Positions 24,521-36,316 of a stretch of DNA of 64,000 nt are shown one piece after another (the first letter of the stretch is position 1; each line of letters begins with the position of its first letter). The notes under the pieces are model-generated. The model saw only the letters and a list, made by a program, of their open reading frames with translations, was not told the origin of the DNA and ran no database searches. Source of the DNA: Begonia masoniana. Lineage: Eukaryota; Streptophyta; Magnoliopsida; Cucurbitales; Begoniaceae. The translations under genes were made by a program, and so were the position numbers. The DNA is taken from positions 43,558,209 to 43,622,208 of the forward strand of contig CM039509.1 in NCBI GenBank assembly GCA_022432975.1, read 5' to 3'.

Positions 24521-26137
24521 CACCAACCTAACTAATCACGATTTTATTTCATTTTATTTTTTATTGTTTTTTGTAATTAATTAGTATATAAAAAGAGTGT
24601 GGTCCAAGGCACATTGATGAAACATTGTTGTAGTTGATTAATCCAAAGCCAATTGGCAAACCCTAGTAAAAAGAACGTGGAACCCCCATCTAGTGAAAGT
24701 GACTTGGATTCCTTTCTTATATTGCATTGTTCTTTTGAGTGGTGTCTCTCTTTTCTATTTTTCTCATTTACACCTTTTGCCAAACTAAATTTCTTCCTCT
24801 CATTAACCTTCCACACATTTTTCGACTCTTGCATTGCCACCTAAAGTTTACTTTTTGACCCATTTTTTTTAGGTGACTTCGTTCAATAGATCGCGATCCA
24901 CCGTCGAAATTGAAAGAATTCAGATTGAATCGTGAAACCAAAGACTCTTGTCTCACAACCCATTATTCTCAATTTCATCATTTTTCTTGGCGGGGGAAAG
25001 TACGATTATACCCTTGAGGATAGACCAAAGCTCCAAGCATTTAGGAAGGGGAGGACATTTGGGCCCACCGCCGATGAGTGGAAACAAACGTAAATCGCCG
25101 ACGGTCAGATATGTCTTTTCACTCATACGACCTTATCGGAAGCTGGTGGGCACCAGAATATGCTACTTTAGGTCCTGTCCTTATTGTTCCACTCTTTTCC
25201 TAATCTTGTTATATTATATCTACTATGAAAAAGGTGATGGTGTTGTATGAGGAGGTGGGCTGTGACATCACCTACCTATGTACCATATTTCAATTTCAAG
25301 AAATTTTTTTGATAATTAAATAATAATGCAAATCACTAATCATTACAATTAAACTTTTTTTGAATTATTTTATTCGCCTTCCTACCTTACCAATAATGCA
25401 CTGTTTTGTAATTTACAAAATTACCCATCTTTAAGAAATTTAAAAACAAATAAAAATTCAATCTTGAGAGTGGATAAATAGAAACTGGTGGGGTCCAAAT
25501 TGGGAATGTTTTGGACAAAAATTGAAGTGTGGAAAATAGACCTTGATGGATCGCAGTCACAGCGAATCTCTCCCCGTTTTCCCATAAAAAGAGAAATTTA
25601 AAAAATGGAAACTTTGGCGATGGAATCCAGGCTTTCGATACGTACTACATTTTAATTATAATTAAGAAAGCTAATTATTCAATTACCAAAATTGGTATAA
25701 TTACAATTACTACAATAAATTAATTATTTATAATTTATTACCTCAATTATAATTTGATTGTGCTAATAATTTTTTGATGGGTCAATAAATATTTTAAAAA
25801 ATAAAATAAAAAAATAAACCTATTTATCCTTGAAATAACTCGGAGTCAAATTACACTTGAAAAGTACGACCATTCGAAGAAGAGTGTACTATTCTCAAAT
25901 CTAAAGGGTAGGATTAATTTAATTTTAAATATTTAAATAATCAAATACAGCCAGCGAAGTAACCCCAACCACACCCAGATTTGAATCTCTCTCTCTCTGG
26001 GTACTCGCCTGTTAGAACGAGCTCGTCGTTTCGGATTCTGGCCGTGAATTCCGACTGATTTCACGTAAACCACCGGAACGGATTTATTTTCTGTGCATTG
26101 TCTTCTCTCTTCTCCTCTTTTCTTCTACCTTAACCTG
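24521..26137 (+). promoter_or_regulatory. Upstream region and 5' UTR of the STY-type kinase gene
   Basis: No other gene is recognised here. A (TC)n run at 25986-25998 and a CT-rich leader with TCTTCTCTCTTCTCC just before the ATG are typical of plant 5' UTRs. The probable core promoter lies just upstream (AT-rich, about 25900-25950); no TATA box was assigned with confidence. Confidence 0.4.
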
Positions 26138-29100
26138 ATGGTGATGGACGACAACGAGAGCTGCGGTAGTAGAGCCCACGACGCCTCTTCTCCGGCTCAG
26201 ACTCGCCTGAACAGGAGGAAGCTCGAGGTCTACAATGAGGTTCTGCGTCGTCTGAAGAACTCAGACAACCAGGAGGCTGTTCTGCCTAGTTTTGACGATG
26301 AGCTTTGGACTCACTTCAATCGCCTCCCCGCTCGGTACCTTTTACCCTACATCTCCTCTTCTATACATGTATCTGACCGTCTTTTCTCTTTCGTAATTCT
26401 ATTTATCTCTTCTGTACTAACACAGAATGGGTATGCATGCTAATTGTCCAGGTTTAACCGATCTTTCTTGTAAAAAGTTAGTTTTTCTTTTTAATTTTTC
26501 TCTCATTTTTTTCCTTCTTTTTCCATATGATCCCATAAAAATGATTCGTTATTATTCTTGTTAACTCCTGGTTGAGATTTTCTTTGAATTAATAGTATGC
26601 GTTTTTCACCTTTCTTCTACATACGACTGTGATCATTTTGACGGGTTTTAACCGTGCTTAGTCTTTCTGTTCATCTTTTTTTTTTGTGGATGATTAAGGT
26701 GTGTAGCTTTTTTGGGGTTTAATTGAACCAATTCACTGTAGGTATGCCCTTGATGTAAATGTGGAGAGGGCAGAGGATGTTCTTATGCATAAACGACTAC
26801 TGCATTTAGCTCATGATCCTGAAAATAGACCTGCAATTGAAGTCCGACTGGTCCAGGTAGCCAATTATTCAGCAAAATCATTTTTTTTTTCTGAACTAAT
26901 GATGCCTTTCCTTTTGCTTATGACATTTCCTTCACCTTGTCTTTTTTTTTTTATCTATAACTCTACTTTCTTGTGAAAAGTCGCTTTATTAACCGTATGA
27001 GAGTATGAATAGTTGGTGGCACTTGTTACTTTATTTGGAACTTTTCTTTCTTAGCTTTTTTTTTCTTCTGAATTTTCACGAATATCACGTCAATTTTGTA
27101 CTTTGTGGCCTGTCGTATCTTTCCATAATAAGGTTGAGAAATGGATTTGATTAGATCGCACGTGTCACTGCCAAACTTTTCGATGGTAGATGTAATGAAT
27201 AAGTCTTAGTTAAAGACAATGTTCGGATGACCCTAAACATGTGTTACTACATTGAAATTGTTAATTTCCTTGCGTTATGTGATTATTTATTTTGAAGGAC
27301 ATCCATTCATTCATTCATTATATCACTCCATTTAATTTTCTTAGGAATGTTTATTTCAGCTTGTTAGATTAAGTTTCTGTAACTTTGTTGGTTAATAGTC
27401 TTAGTATGAGATCATCGCTAATTGTGAATGGGGTGGTAGTAAGCCATACACCAAGGCATAGTGTTTGCTTAGAGACAAGTCTAAGCCAGACAGCTGAATT
27501 AGATGTTCCACAAAAAGGATCCCTGAACTAGATTGAGTGTTAGGAGTGCTGTTGTTGGAGCTGTTAGGCATCAAAAAGAAGATCTTTTTAATTTTATCAA
27601 CTATTTGCTTAATTCTTTTTTGGCTACCATAGCTTTATGCATTATTTTCTTGCGAGCCTAGAATTTTTTTATTGCAAATGGCGACTGTCGATAATTATCA
27701 ATGTAATTGTCTTTTTTTCATGTGTGGTTCATTTACTAATGAGAATAATATAAATTACAGTTCCATGGATGGCTAAATTCATGTTTCTAATACAGATGCA
27801 GTCTCTTACTGATGGGAATTCTGCTGAGTTTACCAAGGCTAGTAAAGATGCTGCCCAAAGTTCTTCAAATTTCTTTAGCAGACAGAGGTATGTGGGCATG
27901 GTTGTATTTCTTAAGTTCCTGGATATTTCACTTCCAGATATTGACTATAAACTGTAATCGTATGTGCTTTTATTTTTTCCTCCATTTCTTTTTACCTATT
28001 ATTGAATTTTTGTCACCCTGGTGCACTTTTGTTTTCTCAGCATACACCCTCCTCCTGCCTTTGGTTCATCTCCTAACCTTGAAGGACTCGCACTTGAAGC
28101 TGATCAACTTCATGATTATGATGAGGAGCACTCTGTCCATGCCAGGACACAATTTTCCAGGTAAATTATTTTATTTGAGTAAACTCTGATACCATAGTTA
28201 CGTGGTTAACAGAGCAATGCATTTTGATTGAATTTTTAGATTCTACTCTTTTAAGAGGCTTTGACTGATCACAGCATATATATATAGTTAAAATTCTAAT
28301 CTAGTCAATGCCATGCTGAAGTCATTTACATTTCATGCAAATTTTGTTTTGCTATTTGTTGGTAGGATTGTAATATTAACATTTGTTTGATTGAGAAATT
28401 ATGTAGGCCGATGCACGAGATCACCTTCTCGACATGACGATAAGCCTAAACTTTTAAGTCAGGTATTAATGAATACACACCATTAATTTAAAACCATTAC
28501 TTTTCCAGCAGAATCTTTTATAATGCATAATTGTTTCATAGGTTTAGCCATATGTATGCTGAATTGATTGACATACCACCTATTTTTCTTGTCATTCTTA
28601 TAAATTAAGTAATCTAAACAATTGAATTGAGAGATGAGGCCCTTACCTGAAAAATCACAAAAATCAACCAAGTTGGTTATAATTGAGCCTCAATATAAAA
28701 CTTGTAAATTAAAGATGACTGGCGCTGTGGTCAGTTCTATGTTTGGTTGGAAGTTGTATTCTGGATTAATTGTAACTGTTTTATGGTATGCTTATTCATT
28801 GAAATTTTGCAGTTGACTTCATTGCTTGCTGAGATTGGGCTGAACATTCAAGAAGCACATGCATTTTCAACAATAGATGGTTACTCCTTAGATGTCTTTG
28901 TTGTTGATGGTTGGCCATATGAGGTACATTAGACTTGACATTTCATATTCACGTCTAAAGGTGACTTTTATTTCTTTCTCCATGCGGTAAGGAGAGCTTT
29001 ATCTTAGTCTTTTGTTTTAGTTGTACTGATTTGTTGCAATATCCAGTTGTATTAAATTTCTTTCATTGTAAAATAGAAATGTAATGAAGTTGCTGCTAAA

Positions 29101-32013
29101 ACAGGAAACCGAGCAGCTCAAAACTGCTCTAGAAAAGGAAGTGTTGAAGTTTGAGGTATTTCCCTGCCATTTAATCCTTATGCTGTATTTGGATAAAAGC
29201 ACCAAATATAAGATTACCGTGGTTTTTATTATTAAATTATTTCCCTCTTGTTTTTTATTTTCTATTCTATTCTATGATTGATGCATCAGTAATTCATTTT
29301 GGAATTCGGGGTACTATTCAGAGGAAGGATTGGCCAAATCATCAATCAATTTCTCCAGTGGGCGAGGATGATAAATTTGTCGTTAAATGTGAACCTGATC
29401 ATGTAAGGATACCAACTGATGGGACTGATGTATGGGAAATCGATCCTAGATATTTGAGATTCGAGCATAAAGTTGCATCTGGATCATATGGTGATTTGTA
29501 AGTTGACAATGTTACTGAGATGGATTCTCCCTCTTCCTTTATTCTCTCTACCTGCTGTACTTGCATTATTTTCGTTTTATCCCGGAATAAAATAACTTCA
29601 CTGACCAAACAGGTACAAAGGTACATACTGCAGCCAAGAAGTGGCTATTAAAGTCCTGAAACCTGAACGCCTAAATTCTGATATGCAACGAGATTTTGCT
29701 CAAGAAGTCTTTATTATGAGGTGTGTTGAGTAGTGTTATGTGATTGTATTATTTAACACTTCAGACATCGCAAAATGTGCATGAGTGGATTTAAAAGAAT
29801 TTTTCAACTGAGGTGCGTCATATAGTGTGGTGTAAAAAAAAATTAGTTTACATATACTATATACGTGATATTTATCATATTTGAGAATGTCTGGTTTTTA
29901 TTTTTAATCTTAACAAGAAATTTCTTGGCTATATATTTTTCTTGTGTGGTTGAGGATCTCTGTCCGTATATCTCTAGAGAATTCTATGGTTACATTATTT
30001 TGATTGACTTTGTTCTTCATTTCCAGGAAAGTTAGGCACAAAAACGTTGTACAGTTTATAGGTGCATGTACCAAGCCTCCAAGGCTTAGCATTGTGACAG
30101 GTAATTTAAGATAAAATTTGTTGTGCATGTCTTTATGTTTTGGGCTGCAGTTTAATTTTTTTGGCAGGTTGAGGATTATGTTTTTGGTGATTGTCAACTC
30201 AAAAGCTTTTTTCTCCTTTTTATCCCAGAGTTTATGTCTGGTGGAAGTGTGTATGACTACTTACATAAACAAAAAGGCATTTTTAAGCTTCCATCCTTAC
30301 TCAAGGTAGCAATCGATGTCTCCAAAGGAATGAATTACTTGCACCAAAATAATATAATCCACAGAGATCTGAAGGCTGCCAACCTTTTGATGGATGAGAA
30401 CGAAGTAAGAATTTTCCTTAGTTTGTCATTCTTGTACATTGAAAAAAAATATATCATTTGGTATAATATTTCTCAGGTCGTTAAGGTTGCGGATTTTGGA
30501 GTTGCTAGAGTAAAAGTACAGTCAGGAGTTATGACAGCTGAAACTGGGACATACCGATGGATGGCTCCAGAGGTTTGTAATTTTCTTGAGACCTTGTAAT
30601 TGCTTCCTATTTATTTGGCGAAGTTTTTAAAACTACTACAATAGAAACAAAATTTATTAAAAGAAGAAATTTACAATATGGGAGAAGGGAATAACCATTC
30701 TCAAGAAAAAAGAAAGAGAAACATAGTCAATTTAAAACAATTTCTTTCAAATAATAAAAAATAACACTAAAAGAATAAGTTCTAAAAAAACTTAGAAAAA
30801 TAGGCACACTGCGCAATAATGAAACGAATGTTATCTCAAAGATCGATAATTGACTCCAGTCAATTTAAAGCAATTTCTCTCAAATAATAAAAAATAACAC
30901 TAAAAGAATAAGTTCTAAAAAAATTCAAAAAAATAGGCACACTTCGCAATAATGAAACGAACATTATCATCCCAAAGATCGATAATTGACTCCAGTCAAT
31001 TTAAAGCAATTTCTCTCAAATAATAAAAAATAACACTAAAATAATAAGTTCTAAAAAAACTCAGAAAAATAGGCACACTTCTTACTAATGAATTATCCTA
31101 AAGATCAATAATTGGATTCTTTGTTTTTAAAAAAAATAGCATTTCGGTGAAATATTTTGCGTTTACTGTTTTTATTTTTTTCCTCATCTCTTGTGTTTGT
31201 TGTTTGCATTGAAGGTAATAGAACACAAACCCTATGATCATAAGGCTGATGTTTTCAGTTTTGGAATTGTATTGTGGGAGTTACTGACTGGAAAGGTAAT
31301 AGTTGGTGGAAGTTTCTTTTCTTACCACCACCTCCCATGAAGATACCTTCCTCTATATTCCTTTTGTAATGTCCTTGTGTTTTTCTTACCAGCTTCCTTA
31401 TGAATACTTAACCCCTTTACAAGCTGCCGTTGGTGTGGTTCAAAAGGTGAATTTCCTCGCATAAAATTTCTGTTTTCTTGTCAACATCTTATCTTATTGC
31501 GTCAACGCAGACCATTTCTCAAATTTATTGGAAAAAAATGGTAAACGAATGACTAATATTGCACATCTTCAAAGCTAACTATATATCATGTAGGTTAACG
31601 ATTAATTAAATATGAACCTTGATTTCAGAGTATAAGGCCTACTATTCCAAAGAACACTCATCCAAAGCTAGTTAACTTAATGGAGATGTGCTGGCAACAA
31701 GATCCAGCAGCAAGACCTGACTTTTCAGAAATCTTGTCAATATTGCTGCAATTAGCCAAGGAGGTACCCTCCCTTAACTGTCATTCTTGTATTATGGTAT
31801 GTGTGATTCAGACGTTAACCATCTACTTCCTGCCTTCTTTCTTTGTAAAAGCTTTCACCCCAAACAATACAATATTCTAGACCAACTAAAAGCCTCCCCT
31901 CAATGTGTAACTTTTTTGTGTACGCCAAGCAGGTTGGAGATGATGGAGATGAACGGCGCAAGGAAAAATCTACCGGAGGAATTCTATCAATTCTGAGGCG
32001 AAATCATATCTAG
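26138..32013 (+). CDS. STY46: ACT-domain serine/threonine/tyrosine kinase, STY8/STY17/STY46 group
   Basis: Sixteen exons with GT-AG introns: 26138-26334, 26742-26856, 27796-27887, 28041-28160, 28407-28462, 28813-28923, 29105-29155, 29322-29497, 29613-29720, 30027-30100, 30229-30404, 30477-30572, 31215-31295, 31393-31446, 31629-31763, 31933-32013. The product is about 573 residues, the usual family length. The start (MVMDDNESC) matches the family N-terminus. An ACT regulatory domain spans about 178-260 ([22 protein letters not shown]). The kinase domain follows: Gly loop [11 protein letters not shown] near 299-309, Lys319 in [12 protein letters not shown] 411-418, DFG 431-433, GTYRWMAPE ending at 457. 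In Arabidopsis these cytosolic kinases phosphorylate chloroplast precursor transit peptides. Oddity: exon 5 is 56 nt with one extra T at 28435, which shifts the frame; every other exon is intact. The symbol marks the group, not a proven orthologue. Confidence 0.93.
30727..31115. repeat. Three 133-135 bp tandem repeats inside kinase intron 12
   Basis: Units start at 30727, 30860 and 30995 with TCAATTTAAAACAATTTC-like sequence and include ATAGGCACACT and AAAGATCGATAATTGACTCC. The third is shortened at its end. They enlarge intron 12 to 642 bp without touching its splice sites. Confidence 0.9.
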
Positions 32014-32663
32014 AAAGACAACGAACACACTGACAAGTAAAAATGCTTATGACAAGAATAATGGAGTTCATTTTGGCCCTTTTTTTTCCAGGTACTTTTA
32101 ACGTGTACAGTATTTACCACTTGACCTACCTTTTCCCCCCCTCGTATTTGTTTTCCCTCCATTTTCATTAACTTACGTTCAGTTCAAATCATAGCTTTTC
32201 TCCATGAAAGAGGTTGATGTTGGGAGTCTGAGTTGGAGTTGGATTGTAACTTTCCAATAACTTGCGGCTTTATCATGCAAAATTATTTTTTTGTTATAAA
32301 TTTATTTATAAAGAATGAGAAACATTTTCTAGCTGTTGGGTGCTGCCTAGATGCCTGAAAAGCTGTCATTTGTCTTCCTCTATTCATTTATTTATCTTAG
32401 TATTTTTGTAGTTTTCTGACAAAAATGACCACTCATTTCTTACTTGCTTCCTTGGCCGCTTATACCTCCCTGAGCTCATACTTTTATGTGTCTGTGTTTG
32501 TTGGGTGCGTGTATCTCTACGTATATATGTACCTTTTTGGGTTAAAAAAGGGTAGGCTTGACCCCAAAAGAGAGAGAAATGCGCATGGTGAAGTTAAGTC
32601 AGAAATGCTTTCTTTTTCTTTTTTTCCTATTACAATTTGTATTGGGTTAGGTCATTTTCTTAT

Positions 32664-32699
<36 letters not shown>

Positions 32700-33370
32700 C
32701 TAAGCTATTAAAATCACCAAAAAAAAAAAAAGCAGTTGTTGGATATGATTTAGGTATTCTAATGCAATTATTTTGGTTTGTCTTGGAGTTCCGCTCGAAC
32801 GCAAATCCTTACAGGACCGTAAGGATTCGGCACGGGCCGGTGTCCATGGACCGTAAGTTACCGCTATTTATTTTGGGATACGGAACATGTCATGCAATTA
32901 TTTGAGGTGCATTAAGCTAGCTCTGACACCAAAAATTAAAAAAAATTATGTAGGTTTCCCAATTGTGACTTAGGTTAGATTGTTATCTGTTTACTTCCGT
33001 TTCACTCATTTGAAATGTTACTGATCTTCATTCTGACTAACATAACACCAAAAATAGCATTTCTAGTTGGCTATGACTTCGGGCACGTCGATTTGCTACC
33101 TTGTTGTACCATATACTCAATTTTTAACAGGACAACTATCAAAGAAAACACGGTTGTTTTTTAATTTGAATACATTTTTTCGTCAATTCGTAATCGAGCT
33201 ATTCATTGGTAGCAAATCTACCGAACGTGGTAAATGGAAGTTAAAAAATTGCATGCACTGTTGCCGAACTGAATTCAATGAATCCATGAAAATGGAGTTT
33301 TGACATTGTAACCTTACTCGTTGGTTTGCTGAGATCTGTTCTTCTGACCCATAAAGGAGAAAAAATTAAT
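32014..33370 (+). other. Kinase 3' UTR and intergenic sequence with poly-T tract
   Basis: The 3' UTR probably ends within a few hundred bases of the stop; no clear polyadenylation signal was chosen. A poly-T run of nearly 30 at about 32665-32692 and an A run near 32719 are low-complexity. A small inverted repeat (CCTTACAGGACCGTAAGG, near 32808) is seen. No further gene. Confidence 0.5.
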
Positions 33371-34042
33371 ATGGAGGGAGAAGAAAACATCTTCAGTGTA
33401 TCAGATGTAGGAGCATGGGGGATGAAGATTATCAGCTCAGTGCGTATAATCATGGCTAACAAGTAGCTTATATCGCAGAGCAGCTTTGCTTTCTCCTTCG
33501 GTCTGTGGTGGTTGTCGGTGTAGGCGTTTGCACAGTGACTGATGTAAAAGTAAATGCCAAGGGATTTCTTTGAACTTCTTTGGCCGTGTTATCTACATCT
33601 CTGCAACAAATTGTTAGCCCTAAAAGATCCTGAAAAAAATTCGGAAAAAGTGAAGTCTTATTTCTGAAATTGACCTCTGTTTACAGTCAATCGGTTCGTT
33701 GCAGAAGAAATACTCAATAGGCTCTTTTGAATTGATCAGTAAAACAGCCCCAATTCAAGCAATGTTGCTTCTAATGCTCGGTCTCTTCGTCGATTACTAC
33801 CTCGCAGGCAAACTTATTTAAGAATACGAATACTCCTCCGAATTTTTCATCTTTTTATTCCTAATTTTTTCCCTCTTTTTACGATCAAATTCTGAAAGAA
33901 GAATAACAAAAACTTGTGCAGATTTTCATAATAATCTCATGCTCCTTGGTGGTCTTCTGCAACATCAGTCAGTGCCTCTGCATTGGTCGATTCTCCGCTT
34001 CGTCGTTTCAGGTTCTAGGGCATATGAAAAGTGTGTGCCTGC
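33371..34042 (+). pseudogene. Truncated UDP-rhamnose/UDP-galactose transporter (URGT) pseudogene
   Basis: The ATG at 33371 opens a frame recognisable as the N-terminus of the Golgi nucleotide-sugar transporters URGT (SVSDVGAWGMKIISSV, IIMANK), then a TAG at 33464. Near 33501 it jumps directly to the mid-protein segment VVVVGVGVCTVTDVKVNAKG, so the intervening transmembrane region is deleted. A TGA follows at 33571. After an intron (33613-33686) comes SIGSLQKKYSIGSFELISK to 33816. A second exon from 33922 holds [18 protein letters not shown] and VLGHMKSV, then similarity stops. The donor after 33816 is lost. Retained introns show a DNA-level duplication, not retrotransposition. It cannot encode a transporter. 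Confidence 0.82.
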
Positions 34043-35091
34043 AAATCCCATGCAATTTTTTAACGTCAATTTAAAAGTCTGGGTTGATTTGCGACAATTG
34101 ATAGTTTGATGTTTGAATTGATAAAAAAAAATTCAGTATTTGAATTGAAAAATAATTTATAATTTAGTGTTTTATTTGATCTTTTATTATTTTTAACAAT
34201 ATTGACATTTATCAAATTTTGGGTTTTTTATTTTTAAACAATAAACTAATCTATTTTATTATCAATGTAAGCAAATTACAGACTAATATGGAAGAGTCAA
34301 TTTAAATGAAGTATTGAATGGTTAAGATTTCCAGAAAAAAAATGTCATTCGGTTGATGAGAAATAAAAAAGAAATTGAAAATTTGAGTGGTTCAAGTTAA
34401 AAGTAAAACAGCTATTTTTGAAGTAACAAACAAAAAGTAAGGACAGGAGTAGGAGAGTCAGAGTCAAAAGAGGATTCTTCACTTTTTTTTCTCATTCAAA
34501 ACCGTTAAGTTTTATAAATGGCTGTGCACTTGGAAAACAAATTGTGTAACGGAATTGTGAATTTATGTGCAACATTACCTGAGATCAAGGGGTATATTAT
34601 AGTTGTTTGTAGTATTAGGATTTACCAATTCTCATTGCAACGACAATGTCGTCAAAAGGTAGGAAAGATATTAGGTTTCATGAGTATACTCAAAATCCAT
34701 GCATTTTAACACGTCTATTGCTTCTTTCACGTACCTTCCTCAAATGCTACGTATTAACACGTCTATTGCTTCTTCTTTCCTTGTCAACCTGCTGATCAAG
34801 CTTTATTAATGGCATTCGATGCTATCCCGAAGATCAAGCTCTCCTGGGAAATCTTGCCAAGGAATCACCTTTCTCGCTTCAATCACCAAGCTGCACCTTG
34901 ATCTTGACTCTTCTGTAAAGTTTTCCTAGGAGAAATCACTGAAATCTAGTCTCTCTAATAGACATTCAAGTGGAAGAGGATCTAGTGATGTTTCCAATGA
35001 ACTTCCCATTCCTACTGTGAACCGAAAATGATTTATCGTCTTCGTTCTTCTGATAGAGACGTTATTCTAAAGATTGAGGAGGAAGGTTCTT
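34043..35091. other. Intergenic; possible exon relic near 34930-35085
   Basis: Most of this stretch is AT-rich and featureless. At 34950-35085 two short frames (SNRHSSGRGSSDVSN and YRLRSSDRDVILKIEEEG) look like diverged coding sequence, but I recognise no family. The LTR relic begins directly after. Confidence 0.4.
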
Positions 35092-35474
35092 TGTCACGAC
35101 CCGAGGACGGGCCGGCACAAAAATGCTAGGTCAGGCAACTCGATCTCCCGAAAGGACACCCAATCATCCGGTCCAAGACAACAGAATTGGCAGCGAAAAC
35201 CAATCTAAAATAAAAGAAGTCAAGCCCAGATTAAAAAAATCTCAAACAGATAGCATAATAACAAATAATGTAATCCATGTCCAACAGTGTGTATGAAAAT
35301 AAACAAGTCTAAATTCATTAAGTTAAAGACCAAAATCTAGATAAAGTCTACTACTAGAGTCTTACAAAAGCAAATACGTTCAAAGAAAATAACAATTGGA
35401 AATAACATTGTCCTCCTCATGTAGTCCACTAGATCAAGCACTAGTCAGTCTTCTCCTTACCTGAATCTTTTATT

Positions 35475-35860
35475 AAACTCACGTCTCTGAGATGAGTGAC
35501 TAACTCAGTAAGAAACTTATACATAATACATTCTAGTTAAAACTAAATTTTTTATCTTTCCTTAAGAAAAATGTGACCTACATTCTACAATGATACATGA
35601 GTTAAATAAAATAATACTTGAAACATCTTTCCTTTTCTTTTATTTAAAAGCTCGTCACATAAATAGGTGACTATAAAAACTTTGAGATGAGTGACTAACT
35701 AAGTAAGAAATTTATACCTAATACATTCAGGTTAAAACCAATTTCTTATCTTTTCTTTAGAAAAATGTGACCTATATTTTACAATGATACACGAGTTAAG
35801 TAAAAGATTACTTGAAACATCTTTTCTTTCCTTTTATTTAAAAACCTGACTCCACGAGCC
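35475..35860. repeat. About 190-bp direct duplication
   Basis: Two diverged copies, each with GAGATGAGTGACTAACT, AAAAATGTGACCTA and ACTTGAAACATCTTT in the same order. A third partial trace (CTCGTCACATACATAGATGACTA) follows at 35881. Confidence 0.75.
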
Positions 35861-36316
35861 CTCTGTGAGATATTTATAAAACTCGTCACATACATAGATG
35901 ACTATACAATCCAAATACCTCACAGTTTTCTATAGAAAACATCCCAGTGAATCATCACCGTCCTGTCCCCAAGTGCAATACATACAAACAAAACCACTTT
36001 CACGCAATCGAAGCGGTTCAAAGGTAGTCCCGTGATGCTTTGGCGCCAAACGGCCCAAAGCATCACGAGGATTCACCCTCCCAATATCCACAGCAGAATA
36101 ATCATCAAATGCTGAGTTAAACTTGTTGGAAAACACTGTGTACATATGCGTAATAAAAATCGACGTGCGGGCGATCAAACTCCGTCACAATATCGTAAGT
36201 GGCAACCCACCAAAATATAGTTTTTGTATGAGATATGCTAATGCAAAAAGCATAAATAACTTACCTCCTCGGCGAGTCCTCCTCTTCTCACGGGAGCTGC
36301 AACCTCAAAGATAAGC

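Noticed and set aside
24577..25250. Short frames on both strands upstream of the kinase
   Set aside because: No family resemblance, no splice context and antisense frames overlap; treated as intergenic.
26093..26137. Upstream extension of the kinase N-terminus
   Set aside because: The in-frame extension starts at GTG, not ATG; the ATG at 26138 matches the family start.
33371..34042. UDP-xylose transporter (UXT) assignment
   Set aside because: The N-terminal and VTDVKVNAKG segments fit URGT-type transporters better than UXT.
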